Shown here: positions 23,711 through 33,334 of the stretch, one piece after another | Layout of the letters: every line of letters begins with the position of its first letter | How positions within the stretch are numbered: position 1 is the stretch's first letter | From: JAUSFM01 sp964343705 | GTDB taxonomy: Archaea > Nanobdellota > Nanobdellia > Woesearchaeales > UBA12501 | DNA length: 64,000 nucleotides | Assembly: GCA_964343705.1 (NCBI GenBank) | Contig: CAYFJX010000005.1 | Location: 62,001-126,000, forward strand | Direction: 5' to 3' | The notes under the pieces: model-generated | Databases searched by the model: none | Told to the model about the DNA's origin: nothing | Seen by the model: only the letters and a program-made list of their open reading frames with translations | Translations under genes and position numbers: made by a program

Positions 23711-25951
23711 TTAGTCTGCAAAGGTGTATAGTTGTTCAAGCTTCTCCCTTGCTTGCTGTATTTCCTTTTTTTTTGTATCATCACCCAGTCTCATTTGCCG
23801 CAAAAGACGGGCCCTGAAAATAATTGCACCATCAGCATGCTTCATACCATGTTGGTGGAGTGTATCCATAACAAGCTGTTGCTGACTAATATTATGTTGA
23901 GGTACATCAAGCAAGAGACCATGTGCTCCGTTGTAATTATTAGTGTTAGCATAGATGATAGCCAATCTTTCATACGCTGCTTCGTGTTGATCGTTGCCTG
24001 GTTCATTCTTATTGCGCAGCCGTTGTGTTAGAGATGTTGTGTACTCATCTAGCATCTCCTGCGCGCCAAATGCCCGGACAGCCTTGAAATAGCTTTGTAC
24101 TTCTGCGAGGTCTGCTTCATGTAATCTATCCAAGCATTGTTGAAGTTGATATACTGCGTAGGTGTCTAACTCATCGACGGTATCCTTGTGCAGTTTTAGA
24201 GCATCCCTAATTGCAGTGGCACTATCCCCTGGTTTGCCTTCAAACAAACCACCCCAAGAATACGCAACAGTTCTATTTCTTAGTACTACAGCCTTGTCCC
24301 ACTCGCCCTGCATGAGCAGGCCAATCATGGCACTATTGTAGATAGCAGGGTCAAAGTCATGTTCACGAACAATTTTTGCGCAGTCATACACTGCTTCAGT
24401 GTGTCCTTGTTTTGTTTGTTCAATAACCCAATCATGGATAATTGGATTTGCTATATGGCTGCTTAGTATATTTTTTTGTCTTTGCATGATGATTTTTAAT
24501 CCTTGCTTACTAAAATGTTTATAGTGATGAGAAAGCTCCAGCTTACTCCCCTTTTGGTATTTTCTTATAAAACGTGCTATTTGTTGAAGGCTATGATACT
24601 TTGCGTCTTTATGTCTTAGTTGGATGAAACGCGTGCCAAGATAAGCAACAACAGCACCTGCATAAGCAATAGATGGCTGGCCCATTAGTAGACCTCCTAT
24701 GAGAGTAGCGGCTGCTGGAATAAGTCCTGGCCAATTACGTGTTCTTAATTTCAAAGCACTGCTCTGTGCAAAAGAAAGACTCTTGTAACGCTCAGGCCAA
24801 TCTTTGACAATGGGAGGAAGTCTATCATGTATTTGTTTATTCCAGAAATCAAAATCATTCTCAGGAACTAAATACCGTTCCTGTTGTAGGGGAACCTTGC
24901 TTTTTGTCTCGCCATCAGCAAGCAAAGCCTTTTGTGTTTCAGACCCTGGAAGTTGTTCGCTTGTACCTTGTAGGAGTTTAGTGGTTAAACCAACCATTTC
25001 AACTGCAAAAGTTCTCATTGCTTCTTCTGAAGGTGCTACCTCATAGATTCCGGTTGTAGGGTTGTAAAAGCCAAGATTACCACCACTTTGAATAAAAACT
25101 TGTTGTATGTTATCTACTGTTTGTGGTCTGTCATGTTGTTCTTCTTGCAAGCATGCTTCAAGTGTTTTCTTTAATGGCTCTGATATGTTTGGTGCTCGTC
25201 GAACATATTTTATTGGATCATAATCATACTGTCCGGGGATATGAAGTGGTGGTTCTATATGTGTTGCGATTGCTTTTGTTGCCAGGGCAAGGATGTACCA
25301 GTCTGTTGCTGTAGTTGTAGGGATAGTGTGAGTGTCATCATCTCTGTTCATATTTTTTCGCTGCTCTGGTGCAAGGTAGTTTGGTTTACCAATGATTGTT
25401 TCACTTCCTGTGCCATGCTGTTTAAGTCGAGCAATGCCAAAGTCTGTGAGCACAACACGGGTGAAGTCAAAGCGATCATACTGTTCAGTAACTTCCAACA
25501 TGATGTTGTGAGGTGTTGGGTCACGATGGTATATTCCTTGCTTGTGTGCAGCTTGGAGTCCGTGAATTGCAGGGAAAAAAAATCGCTCTAGTTGCTCTGC
25601 GGAGAAGTGACTGCCTTCTTTCATAGCTTGCTGAGCAGATATCCCTCTGATAAGTTCCATGAGAATGTGCATTCCAGGACCATAACCAACATCTTCTTTG
25701 AAGCTGTCTACATAGCCAACAACATTAGGGTGGGTTATTGCTTTAAGTGCTTGTGCTTCCCGTTCTATCTCTTGCACTTCAGTTGTTTCCCAATTTGTAA
25801 TTTTTGAAAAGTCAACAAGTTTGAGTGCGTACTCTTTTCCTGTTTTTCTATCCATAACTTTGTACACAACACCCATGCCTCCACGTCCAAGTGGCTTGCC
25901 AACTCGTTCAAACTGTTCCCATAGTCCTAGTTCTGGATTTCGGATCGTCAT
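23711..25951 (-). CDS. Membrane-associated Ser/Thr protein kinase with C-terminal helical module
   Basis: 746 residues from the ATG at 25951, which overlaps the upstream stop (ATGA). The N-terminal kinase domain has GRGGMGVVYKV, ALKLVD, catalytic loop YHRDPTPHN and TDFGIA, then YLAPEQ. The Lys that normally follows HRD by two places is Thr. Residues of about 410-445 are hydrophobic and could span the membrane twice, leaving both ends in the cytosol. Residues of about 455-630 are helical and align with parts of both upstream giant proteins (NILSSHIAN, GEWDKAVVLRN, RAFG). Confidence 0.85.
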   Translation of the reverse strand: MTIRNPELGLWEQFERVGKPLGRGGMGVVYKVMDRKTGKEYALKLVDFSKITNWETTEVQEIEREAQALKAITHPNVVGYVDSFKEDVGYGPGMHILMELIRGISAQQAMKEGSHFSAEQLERFFFPAIHGLQAAHKQGIYHRDPTPHNIMLEVTEQYDRFDFTRVVLTDFGIARLKQHGTGSETIIGKPNYLAPEQRKNMNRDDDTHTIPTTTATDWYILALATKAIATHIEPPLHIPGQYDYDPIKYVRRAPNISEPLKKTLEACLQEEQHDRPQTVDNIQQVFIQSGGNLGFYNPTTGIYEVAPSEEAMRTFAVEMVGLTTKLLQGTSEQLPGSETQKALLADGETKSKVPLQQERYLVPENDFDFWNKQIHDRLPPIVKDWPERYKSLSFAQSSALKLRTRNWPGLIPAAATLIGGLLMGQPSIAYAGAVVAYLGTRFIQLRHKDAKYHSLQQIARFIRKYQKGSKLELSHHYKHFSKQGLKIIMQRQKNILSSHIANPIIHDWVIEQTKQGHTEAVYDCAKIVREHDFDPAIYNSAMIGLLMQGEWDKAVVLRNRTVAYSWGGLFEGKPGDSATAIRDALKLHKDTVDELDTYAVYQLQQCLDRLHEADLAEVQSYFKAVRAFGAQEMLDEYTTSLTQRLRNKNEPGNDQHEAAYERLAIIYANTNNYNGAHGLLLDVPQHNISQQQLVMDTLHQHGMKHADGAIIFRARLLRQMRLGDDTKKKEIQQAREKLEQLYTFAD

Positions 25952-28900
25952 TCTTCTATCCTCTGAATAGTGCACAAAGTTTGTGTTTCATCATTTATGT
26001 GAATTCTATAACCAAAGTTTTCTAGGCGCTTTGTTAATGCATCATATTTTGCTTTATTTGGTAACCAGAAACTTGGAGCTGGCCAGTTCTCACCAGCAAG
26101 CAGCCACCATTCAATAGCGTGTTCTGGACTGTTATGAGGTGGCCTCATGAATTGTTGTTGATATTCATTGCATTGTGTTCGTAATGGTCCTGGAATTTCC
26201 AGTTCAAATACTTTGCATGCGTCGACAAATGAGCGAAGTTGGTGAAGCTCCACATCTTCTCCATTATATGTTTCAAGTGCACTTTCTAAACACTCGCGAG
26301 CAATCCTGTCAATTCTTGTAGTGTTTACACCCTTATGGACTAAGTAATTCTCTTCTGTGTCTTTTGAAGCAATACCTTCATTTGACCGACCAGCATAAAG
26401 AGGGGGTACTCCATGTTCTACAACACTTAATCGTACATCAAGTGCGAAGTTCCATGCTCCTGACAGTAGTAGCCCATACATAACTGTTTCACTTGTTTCA
26501 GGCACAACCATGGCTAGGCCAACTGCAGCAATTTGATCTTCATAGACTCCTTTTACAATTTGAGTGGCTGCATAATGCCGTGCAAAAATATTTCTGAGTA
26601 ATCGTCCATGATTATTTTCAATATCATCTAGTATTGGTATCATCTGACTCATGGCATCTAACTTATCTGCGTTTGCTGTATATTGTCTAATGCCACGCAT
26701 ACCATTAGGATGACTAACAAAATCACGTATTTTTTGCTCTCGTAGATTTCCTGTTTTTACTTTTCCATGGTTCCAATCATATCTATCAAGCCATGCTTCC
26801 CATGCTTCGCCTTTTGGTGGGGTTAAATATTGTTCTTGTGGAACTTCATTATTGTCGTTGTTTTCTCGTGGCATCAAATCAGGGAACATTGCTCCTATAA
26901 GTCCTATAAGGTGAAACCTTGGTTGTGTTCCTTCCATGTCTTCTCCCATTGCATTATTTTGTAGAAGGGGTTTTTCCTCATCTGTTAGTTGGTAGATTCT
27001 TTCAGTTGGTATGCGCATTTGTTCTGCCCACTCAAGTGGATCTGCTGAAATTCCATGTGCCCATTGTAAGCCAGTTTCTGGTAGCTGGCCATACCCACGT
27101 GCAATGTTTCTGCCAGTTGCATATATGCGTCCACTATTTCTTCCGACAAGTAATACATTTCTTTGTTCTGGTTCTGAACTTTCATAGTACAACATAGCGA
27201 GTCTTTCGGTTGCTATGCTATTTTCTACATCAACGGCAGTTGGTGGTGTAATTCCTCGTCGCCGTTCTGCTGCTTCAAGTGATGCCAATCCTGCAGGTGA
27301 GATTGGTGATCTTTGACGTCTTCTGCCTGTTGCTGATGCAGGAATAAAATCAGAAAACTCTCGCTCAATTATTTCTAGGAGTAGTTGTCTTCTTGGAGAT
27401 CCAGGTGCTCGTCCTGCACTGTTAGTCCTTTCTAAAAGAGATATCTCATCTCCTTGTAAGCTGTATAATTGTTCATCAGGTATGTTATTATCCCTTGCCC
27501 AACGTTCAACATTTCGAATACCTGAATAAGAGTACTGCAATCCAAATTCTTCAATTGTTCCTAATTGTGGTCTGATGCCTCTGTCTACTTCCTCAATCGC
27601 ATCACCACTTGGGCTGAGGATGAGTATGTTTCTTTCCATAGGTCTTGGTCCAAGAAAGTACACAGCAGCAACATCAGTTCGTGGTTCTGGTTGTGTTGTT
27701 GGAGTTCTTCCTGCTAGTACATCATCAAGTGCACCACCAATATTGTCAGCGTCAATACTTGTACGTTGTTCTCTTCCTGGTTGCTCCAAACCTTGTTGAC
27801 TAAACATATCATTAATCATTCCTGCAACTTCTGTATGGCTTCTTGTAGGATTTAGCAAATCATCATTTAGCCACCCTCGTGGTGTCACATGATAGTTATC
27901 ATCAGTTACTCCCCATCGTTGTTCAATGTTTGTTCTCTCCCGTGCATGAAGAAGCAGGGTGTCATATGATCCAATTGCTGGGTAGCCGCAGAAGTTGATG
28001 TTTCCAATGTACTCCAGTCCTATTTCTTCAATTACTTCTTGTGTTCCTACAATAAGTATTCGTTCAAGGAGCATGTCTGCAAGGATACCATGGATTCTTA
28101 GATCTCTTTGTGGTGTTGGTGTTGTTGCAACAGCAGGTGTGCTTTGTTCTGTTATAGGCAGTTGTGGTTGAATAAATCTGACAAGCGCAGCAATATCAGA
28201 TGGTTCTGATAATCGCGTTCCCAACATTCCAGGTGGTGCAGCAACTCGTTTATAGTTATCTGTATCTCTAAACATATCTCGTGTGCCATTGGCAACAACT
28301 AATCCTTTATAGGGGCCAATATCACGATTGGTAGTTATAATCCCTGCTGGCCCATAGCGTCTCCTCATATTTCTAATTCCTTCTTCATTGCTAACAATCA
28401 TGTTGTAACTGGATGTTGAATCTAATAACATGAGGTACTCAGGAGCTTGCGAGTTTACATCTCGTGCAGTTGGCCAATTATCACCAACTAAATATCTAAA
28501 TGCGTCAACACCCATGTGTTCGCCTTCTTGCACAACACCATCAACACGAAGCATTGCATCAAGGTCTGCAGGGTCAAGTCTATGCCATCCTCGTCGTGTG
28601 GCAGCAGCTTGTGCACATAACTTAGCAATTAAGGCAGGATTCTCAGGTACTTTGAATTGGTACGCTTCATACACTGCTTGCCAAGTACTTTGCAAAAGAT
28701 CAAGAAATGGTCGAGCATGTGTTGTTCGTAAATTCTGTCTAAACTGTGCTTGTGCAACTTCATCAAGAGTTGGGTTTGCAGCAAGTCCAAGCACCATACT
28801 GTCATGCGCGTGAATATTGCTGTGACCCATACGTGTAATCATTAAATCTGCAATTCTTAATTGTGCATAGTGCCATTGCCATTCTTCTACTTGTCGAGGT

Positions 28901-29187
28901 AATACTGATTTGTTCAAGCCTGTAGCAACTTGTGTTGCTCCTGCACGCATATCTTGGGGTATAGGAGTGTATGATCGTAAATAGTCTTCAATAATTGTTT
29001 CTACTACTTGGGCATCTCGCTCACGAACACTACCCATTATGTCGCGCACTGTTGTGCTTGGCCCATGTACTTGTAGTCGTAGTGTTCGGATAGTGTCATC
29101 TACTTTCTTTGCAAGCCAGTCAACATCATTAAGAAATGATGTAGGATTCAAGCCTTTTGCCCTTTTGAGGAAGTCAGTAATGCTCAT
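25948..29187 (-). CDS. Giant multi-module cytosolic protein, paralogue of the next gene upstream
   Basis: 1079 residues, no signal peptide or membrane helix. Four copies of an alpha/beta module of about 100 residues can be seen at about 252-342, 366-462, 502-612 and 660-765; they share a strand such as NVLLVG or RILIVG, a central GLQ or GLV, an Ile-x-x-x-x-x-Tyr-x-Leu segment and a closing helix (IIEREF, INDMF). Residues of about 794-990 form the helical module shared with the neighbouring kinase (EAWLDRYDWNHGKVKTGN, NIFARHYAATQIV). ATGA overlaps on both sides imply tight co-translation. Family not recognised. Confidence 0.75.
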   Translation of the reverse strand: MSITDFLKRAKGLNPTSFLNDVDWLAKKVDDTIRTLRLQVHGPSTTVRDIMGSVRERDAQVVETIIEDYLRSYTPIPQDMRAGATQVATGLNKSVLPRQVEEWQWHYAQLRIADLMITRMGHSNIHAHDSMVLGLAANPTLDEVAQAQFRQNLRTTHARPFLDLLQSTWQAVYEAYQFKVPENPALIAKLCAQAAATRRGWHRLDPADLDAMLRVDGVVQEGEHMGVDAFRYLVGDNWPTARDVNSQAPEYLMLLDSTSSYNMIVSNEEGIRNMRRRYGPAGIITTNRDIGPYKGLVVANGTRDMFRDTDNYKRVAAPPGMLGTRLSEPSDIAALVRFIQPQLPITEQSTPAVATTPTPQRDLRIHGILADMLLERILIVGTQEVIEEIGLEYIGNINFCGYPAIGSYDTLLLHARERTNIEQRWGVTDDNYHVTPRGWLNDDLLNPTRSHTEVAGMINDMFSQQGLEQPGREQRTSIDADNIGGALDDVLAGRTPTTQPEPRTDVAAVYFLGPRPMERNILILSPSGDAIEEVDRGIRPQLGTIEEFGLQYSYSGIRNVERWARDNNIPDEQLYSLQGDEISLLERTNSAGRAPGSPRRQLLLEIIEREFSDFIPASATGRRRQRSPISPAGLASLEAAERRRGITPPTAVDVENSIATERLAMLYYESSEPEQRNVLLVGRNSGRIYATGRNIARGYGQLPETGLQWAHGISADPLEWAEQMRIPTERIYQLTDEEKPLLQNNAMGEDMEGTQPRFHLIGLIGAMFPDLMPRENNDNNEVPQEQYLTPPKGEAWEAWLDRYDWNHGKVKTGNLREQKIRDFVSHPNGMRGIRQYTANADKLDAMSQMIPILDDIENNHGRLLRNIFARHYAATQIVKGVYEDQIAAVGLAMVVPETSETVMYGLLLSGAWNFALDVRLSVVEHGVPPLYAGRSNEGIASKDTEENYLVHKGVNTTRIDRIARECLESALETYNGEDVELHQLRSFVDACKVFELEIPGPLRTQCNEYQQQFMRPPHNSPEHAIEWWLLAGENWPAPSFWLPNKAKYDALTKRLENFGYRIHINDETQTLCTIQRIEE

Positions 29188-31784
29188 TGTTCTGACCTCT
29201 CAGCAATTCGTTCTTCAATAAATGCTAGCATGGCTTCTTTGTCAGGTAGTGGGTCCCTGTGGTTTCCTACTAATCCTTCTGGCCCAATAATGCGATCGTA
29301 TTTTCGTTCCTGGCCAAGAGTGTGTGCCATCCCTTCTGATACAATAAGTCCATGGTAATCGCCTACTTCACACTGAGTACTCTGTAGTCTGTTTCTCTGG
29401 TAATGTGCTGATAACTCATCAATGAGTGTTTCATTACCAACAATAAGCGCATGGTTTCCTTCTTTCGGATCTACTATGATGTCATACACAACTGCTTTTT
29501 GCGGTTTTTCAATATATACTAGGCCACCTCCCATGCAAACTTGTAGGCCCATTGGCTTGAGTCTTTCTCTTAATGATCGTGCTTCGGAAAGCGGGGGGTT
29601 TGATGTAATACTATCTGAACTAATTGATACAGTGTTTCCAATAATTAAATTCTCAGCTTCTCCAGAAAGAATTGTAAACTCTGCTGCTCGTTCATACTGG
29701 TTGTTTTCTCTAGCAATACCGTACCTGATTACTGCTTCAGCAGGTTGGTAGCCAAATGTGCGGCAGGTGTCAACATATTTTTGTAAGTCTTCAAGAGATG
29801 CTTCAGCTCTCCTTTCAAACATGTCTGCAAGCACTTCTTGAGCAAGTTTATCAAGCCTTGCAGTCTTATTTGGTCCAAGTGTTTGTATGCAATAATTATC
29901 TTCGTTGTCTTTAGCTTCAATTGCTTTAGGGATAGTACTTACACTGTCGCGGTAACTTGTTTCACTGTTTTGAAGACGAAGACAGCCAGCTTTGTCTAAG
30001 TGCCTTGCACGAATTAATCCTTCAAGTACTGGTTCAAGCATTTCTGGAACATCTGCTGCAAGCTCCATTGCACGTTGATGGTCTCCATCAACAATAAGTT
30101 TTGCAGCGTAGTGGTTGGCAAGGAATTTGGTTCGTCTAGTGCCTAATTCATATCTTGGGAAAACATCTTTGACAGATTCAGGATTTGTTATTCGTAATCG
30201 CTCAACCATGTTAGGCAGCTGATCAGAGAATGCTTCTACATTATGATCACTGAAGTTTCCAGTTTTAACTTTTCCTCGGTTCCAGTCGTACTTGTCTCGC
30301 CATGCTTCCCATTGTCCAATCCCCCTTAGTCGTTCAACTATATTTCGTGCTCTTTTGTAACTAGGTAGGTTTTGATGGTGATTTAATCCAGTAAGGGTTT
30401 GCAGTTCATCGCTGCTTAACACATGTATTTTTTCAGAGGGAGTGCGAATTGCTTCAAGAAATTGTGAAGAAATTCTATCAAAACTAAGTAGGTAATATTG
30501 ATGGTGTCTTTGTAGATTGAAATTTCTGACTTCGAAGCTTTGAGCGTAGCTGTGAGTTCTGGACATTTTTCCCTCTATTTCGGGTTTGCAGTAAAATGTC
30601 AGGTCTCCATCTGTTGCATTTTGTGTCACGAAAAGAACCAAGTCATCAAAGCTTGGTCCAAAGTGTTCTTGTATTTTTTGTTTAAGTATCTCATGTTGTT
30701 CTTCTGAAAAACCAGATAGTGTGTCCAAACTTATATTAACACCAAGATTGTCTGCAGTGAACACACGAGGTAGATCAAGCTCTTCTTGTACTTGTCGGAT
30801 CTGGCCAGGGTCTTCTAAAAAAAATACTTGCCGCTTAGCAACTTGTCCCCAGCTTATGTGTCCATTGGGTGGTCCTGCCTGAAGATTATAGCCAATAAGG
30901 TAGGCTTGATCCTCTGCCTCGTTGACAATTAGTCCTTCATACAATAGTTCTAGTGTTGCTGTTTCTACAGGTGCAGCATCAAAACCAGTAATAAGGTTTT
31001 CAGCAACAGTTCTCAACTGGCCTGGTGTCATTGTTGTACTTCGTGCGCTAAGTTCTATTTCTAATCTCCTAGCTTCAACATCATTTCTAGCAAAATCTTC
31101 TACAGTTTGTGCAATCAATTGAGGGGTGACTTGTAGGCTAGTGGGTTCAGTCCACCCACCTAATGGTTCTTGTGCTTGGATCCTATCAAGTTCTTCATCT
31201 TCACGAACACGCATAACATGGTAAATATCTTCTGCTGTTCCATCACGGAATGCTGAAAAGTTGTGACGTTGTCTCCATCCAATTCGTTGTAATGCTTCTT
31301 CACTTTTGTCACCTTGCCCATTTGCCATAAGCAAAAGATTGATTCCTTCTGCAAGTTCTGCATCTACACCTACAAAAAAGTCGTTTGCAAACTTTGCTGC
31401 TGCAGCTTTTCTCTCATAATACACTTCCCATCTTTGGCGTTCGTGTTTGCGGCCTGCTACATTGTTTAGAATTGCAAGTTCATGGGGGTCACTGGTGTTC
31501 CATGCATTATCATTGCGACGCGGTGCGTCTTCAGCAAGGTCTTGATTAAACACTACTTGGTGTGCCCGCATTGCATCAAGATATCCTCCAACTGTTTCTT
31601 TAACAAGTCGCACGTCCCCATTGCCCTTAAATAAACCCATAAAGTCAAAGTTTGGTCTATCATGTTGGATCAAGCGAAGTGCTGCAATGACTTCTTCTGC
31701 CAGACTGGTTGTATAGTCAACTGCGTCCAAGAACGAGAACTTGGTGACATTCTCAAGTGTGAGAGGAAGTTCTGGCTTACTCAT
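29184..31784 (-). CDS. Large multi-module cytosolic protein, paralogue of the downstream giant
   Basis: 866 residues, cytosolic. The helical module at about 490-680 contains EAWRDKYDWNRGKVKTGN, nearly identical to the downstream gene, then FLANHYAAKLIV, DKAGCLR and YVDTCRTFG. An alpha/beta module is at the C-terminus (ALIVGNETLIDEL, DYHGLIVSEG, about 761-858), with a likely divergent copy at about 273-381. The order of modules differs from the downstream paralogue, so they have been shuffled. Its start lies inside the end of the upstream zinc-ribbon gene (8-bp overlap). Function unknown. Confidence 0.75.
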   Translation of the reverse strand: MSKPELPLTLENVTKFSFLDAVDYTTSLAEEVIAALRLIQHDRPNFDFMGLFKGNGDVRLVKETVGGYLDAMRAHQVVFNQDLAEDAPRRNDNAWNTSDPHELAILNNVAGRKHERQRWEVYYERKAAAAKFANDFFVGVDAELAEGINLLLMANGQGDKSEEALQRIGWRQRHNFSAFRDGTAEDIYHVMRVREDEELDRIQAQEPLGGWTEPTSLQVTPQLIAQTVEDFARNDVEARRLEIELSARSTTMTPGQLRTVAENLITGFDAAPVETATLELLYEGLIVNEAEDQAYLIGYNLQAGPPNGHISWGQVAKRQVFFLEDPGQIRQVQEELDLPRVFTADNLGVNISLDTLSGFSEEQHEILKQKIQEHFGPSFDDLVLFVTQNATDGDLTFYCKPEIEGKMSRTHSYAQSFEVRNFNLQRHHQYYLLSFDRISSQFLEAIRTPSEKIHVLSSDELQTLTGLNHHQNLPSYKRARNIVERLRGIGQWEAWRDKYDWNRGKVKTGNFSDHNVEAFSDQLPNMVERLRITNPESVKDVFPRYELGTRRTKFLANHYAAKLIVDGDHQRAMELAADVPEMLEPVLEGLIRARHLDKAGCLRLQNSETSYRDSVSTIPKAIEAKDNEDNYCIQTLGPNKTARLDKLAQEVLADMFERRAEASLEDLQKYVDTCRTFGYQPAEAVIRYGIARENNQYERAAEFTILSGEAENLIIGNTVSISSDSITSNPPLSEARSLRERLKPMGLQVCMGGGLVYIEKPQKAVVYDIIVDPKEGNHALIVGNETLIDELSAHYQRNRLQSTQCEVGDYHGLIVSEGMAHTLGQERKYDRIIGPEGLVGNHRDPLPDKEAMLAFIEERIAERSEQ

Positions 31785-31938
31785 TCTTACCTACCTCATC
31801 AAGCATTGTGCGAACATCAACTGTGCGCTTACGCTGGTAGTCTAATCGGTTCTTACATCGTGGGCAAGCCTTAGGGCTAGGAACACGGGGCTTCCAGTTA
31901 TACTTACAGAATGTACAGAGTGCTTCCTTCTCAGCCAT
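31777..31938 (-). CDS. Small zinc-ribbon protein heading the giant-protein operon
   Basis: 53 residues from the ATG at 31938. CTFCKYNWKPRVPSPKACPRC is a two-knuckle zinc ribbon, followed by a basic linker and an acidic helix. This pattern (CxxC, KPRVPSPKACPRC) is common in archaeal small zinc-ribbon DNA-binding proteins, so a regulator of the operon is possible. A CTTATTAAT box about 28 nt upstream suggests a leaderless start. The longer reading (8 more residues) starts in the promoter. Confidence 0.75.
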   Translation of the reverse strand: MAEKEALCTFCKYNWKPRVPSPKACPRCKNRLDYQRKRTVDVRTMLDEVGKNE

Positions 31939-32093
31939 GCTCGTAGTAGTAAAACAGATCATTAATAAGCCTTTCTGAAGGGTTTAAATGGTGCTTTTTC
32001 AGTGTATATTCATTTACTATCATTAATTTCCATATGGAAAATAAAGGAACTAAAGCTAAAAAACCCATAAAAAAACAAGAAAAAAAAGAAAAC

Positions 32094-32237
32094 CTAAGCT
32101 TCTGCTTCAGGTACCTTGAGTCTATCAACGCAAGGGTTACAATAGATTTCAGACGGTTTAGCATTAATCATCTTATCCTTACACCGTCTACAATAAGAAA
32201 TTTTCTTAAATCCACTAATTCTTTGAAATGCAGCCAT
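32094..32237 (-). CDS. 47-residue zinc-ribbon protein
   Basis: The minus strand reads MAAFQRISGFKKISYCRRC, then KDKMINAKPSEIYCNPC and a short tail ending EAEA. Two CxxC knuckles 20 residues apart make a single zinc ribbon. A GAGGTAGG ribosome site lies before the ATG. About 155 bp separate it from the next zinc-ribbon gene, which has its own promoter-like box. Confidence 0.65.
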   Translation of the reverse strand: MAAFQRISGFKKISYCRRCKDKMINAKPSEIYCNPCVDRLKVPEAEA

Positions 32238-32288
32238 ATTTTCCTACCTCAGCAATATTTTTAGTGGGCAAAAGAACACGCCTCTCAG

Positions 32289-32370
32289 CTTTTACTCACA
32301 GACAATATTAAGCACATTGTTGTCTGTTCGTAATAGTAAAGGTTGTTTGATTTATTTGTCCTTTACTAAA
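32289..32370 (-). repeat. Palindromic repeat family 2, copy a
   Basis: Two consecutive hairpins, read on the minus strand: TAGTAAAGG/CCTTTACTA, then ACGAACAGACAACAAT paired with ATATTGTCTGT and ending GAGTAAA. Copies are at 39286-39373 and 50562-50643. It lies in the 250-bp gap between the thioredoxin gene end and the zinc-ribbon promoter. The rest of the gap is AT-rich with no gene that I can support. Confidence 0.7.
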
Positions 32371-32490
32371 AAGAAACATAAAACCTTTGCTCCCTAACAA
32401 ATGAAGTAGGGGGTAGTATATAAACTTTGCGTAGATATTAAGTATTATGAGCTCATTTTTGGCCTAAATAGGCGATTTTGTACATGTTTC

Positions 32491-32844
32491 CTAAACATGC
32501 CCTTGCAGCTTATCCTTTAATTGCTCTTTAGGCAGTGCACCCACTATTCTATCTACTTCTTTGCCATCTTTGAAGATGATCAAGCAAGGAATGCTCATCA
32601 CACCGTACTGGCCAGCTGTTTCTTGATTGTTTTGCACATCTAGCTTGTAGAAAGTCATGCCTTCAATCTCCTTTGATAATTCTTCAAATACTGGTCCGAG
32701 CTGTTTGCAAGGCATACACCATTCTGCCCAGAAGTCCACTACTACAGTGCCTTCACTTACTTTTTGCTGGAACGTTTCTTTTGTCAGTTCTTGTACCACT
32801 TTTTCCACCCCATGCTCTTGTTCGTGTTGGACCTTTGTAACCAA
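32491..32844 (-). CDS. Thioredoxin
   Basis: 117 residues from the ATG at 32844, or about 105 from an in-frame GTG at 32808. VVVDFWAEWCMPCKQLGPVF carries the redox-active WCMPC; the cis-Pro is in SIPCLIIFKDG. Reduces protein disulfides in the cytosol. Its front overlaps the end of the NYN-domain gene by 92 bp (or 56 bp with the GTG), so the GTG start may be the real one. Confidence 0.92.
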   Translation of the reverse strand: MVTKVQHEQEHGVEKVVQELTKETFQQKVSEGTVVVDFWAEWCMPCKQLGPVFEELSKEIEGMTFYKLDVQNNQETAGQYGVMSIPCLIIFKDGKEVDRIVGALPKEQLKDKLQGHV

Positions 32845-33334
32845 TCAGGAACCTGCTTGGCACGCGGTCCATGTCATAAAAGTAATGCGCTGTTTCCTTG
32901 AGTTTTGAACTTGCTGTCTTACCAAAAGCAATAACTTCTGTTCTACAACCAAGGCTTTCAACGTGTTCTAATAAATCTTGAAAGTCTCCATCACCAGAGA
33001 CAAGGACAATTACATCAAGTTTGCTTGCCATTCGCATAATGTCCATTGCAATGCCAATGTCCCAATCACCTTTTTTTGCGCCGCCATAGAATACCTGGAG
33101 GTCTTTGGCTCGTACTTCATAACCCATTTTTTCCAGTGCATTATGGAAGTCTTCCTCGCCGCGAATGTCAGCATTAATTACATACGTAATGGCTCGAATT
33201 AGTTTTCGTCCATCAACTGCTGTTTTCAAAATATTGCCAAAATGTACCTTAAGGTTATACAAATTCTTTGCTGAGTAATACAGGTTCTGTACATCTATAA
33301 AGATGCCGACCCGTTGGTCTTTATGGGTACTCAT
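32753..33334 (-). CDS. NYN-domain (LabA/DUF88) RNase-like protein
   Basis: 193 residues. IFIDVQNLYYSAKN holds the first acidic site, GDWDIGIAMDIM the second and LVSGDGDFQDLL the third, the PIN-like metal-binding set of NYN nucleases. The last 35 residues are basic and Gly-rich (RTRAWGGKSGTRTDKR). Probably an RNA-processing or RNA-decay enzyme. Overlaps the thioredoxin gene downstream; divergent from vapB. Confidence 0.85.
   Translation of the reverse strand: MSTHKDQRVGIFIDVQNLYYSAKNLYNLKVHFGNILKTAVDGRKLIRAITYVINADIRGEEDFHNALEKMGYEVRAKDLQVFYGGAKKGDWDIGIAMDIMRMASKLDVIVLVSGDGDFQDLLEHVESLGCRTEVIAFGKTASSKLKETAHYFYDMDRVPSRFLIGYKGPTRTRAWGGKSGTRTDKRNVPAKSK

Noticed and set aside
31931..32164. A 77-codon minus-strand frame between the two zinc-ribbon genes.
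   Set aside because: It overlaps the zinc-ribbon gene at 32094-32237 in another frame and the promoter of the next gene, and its composition is that of AT-rich noise.
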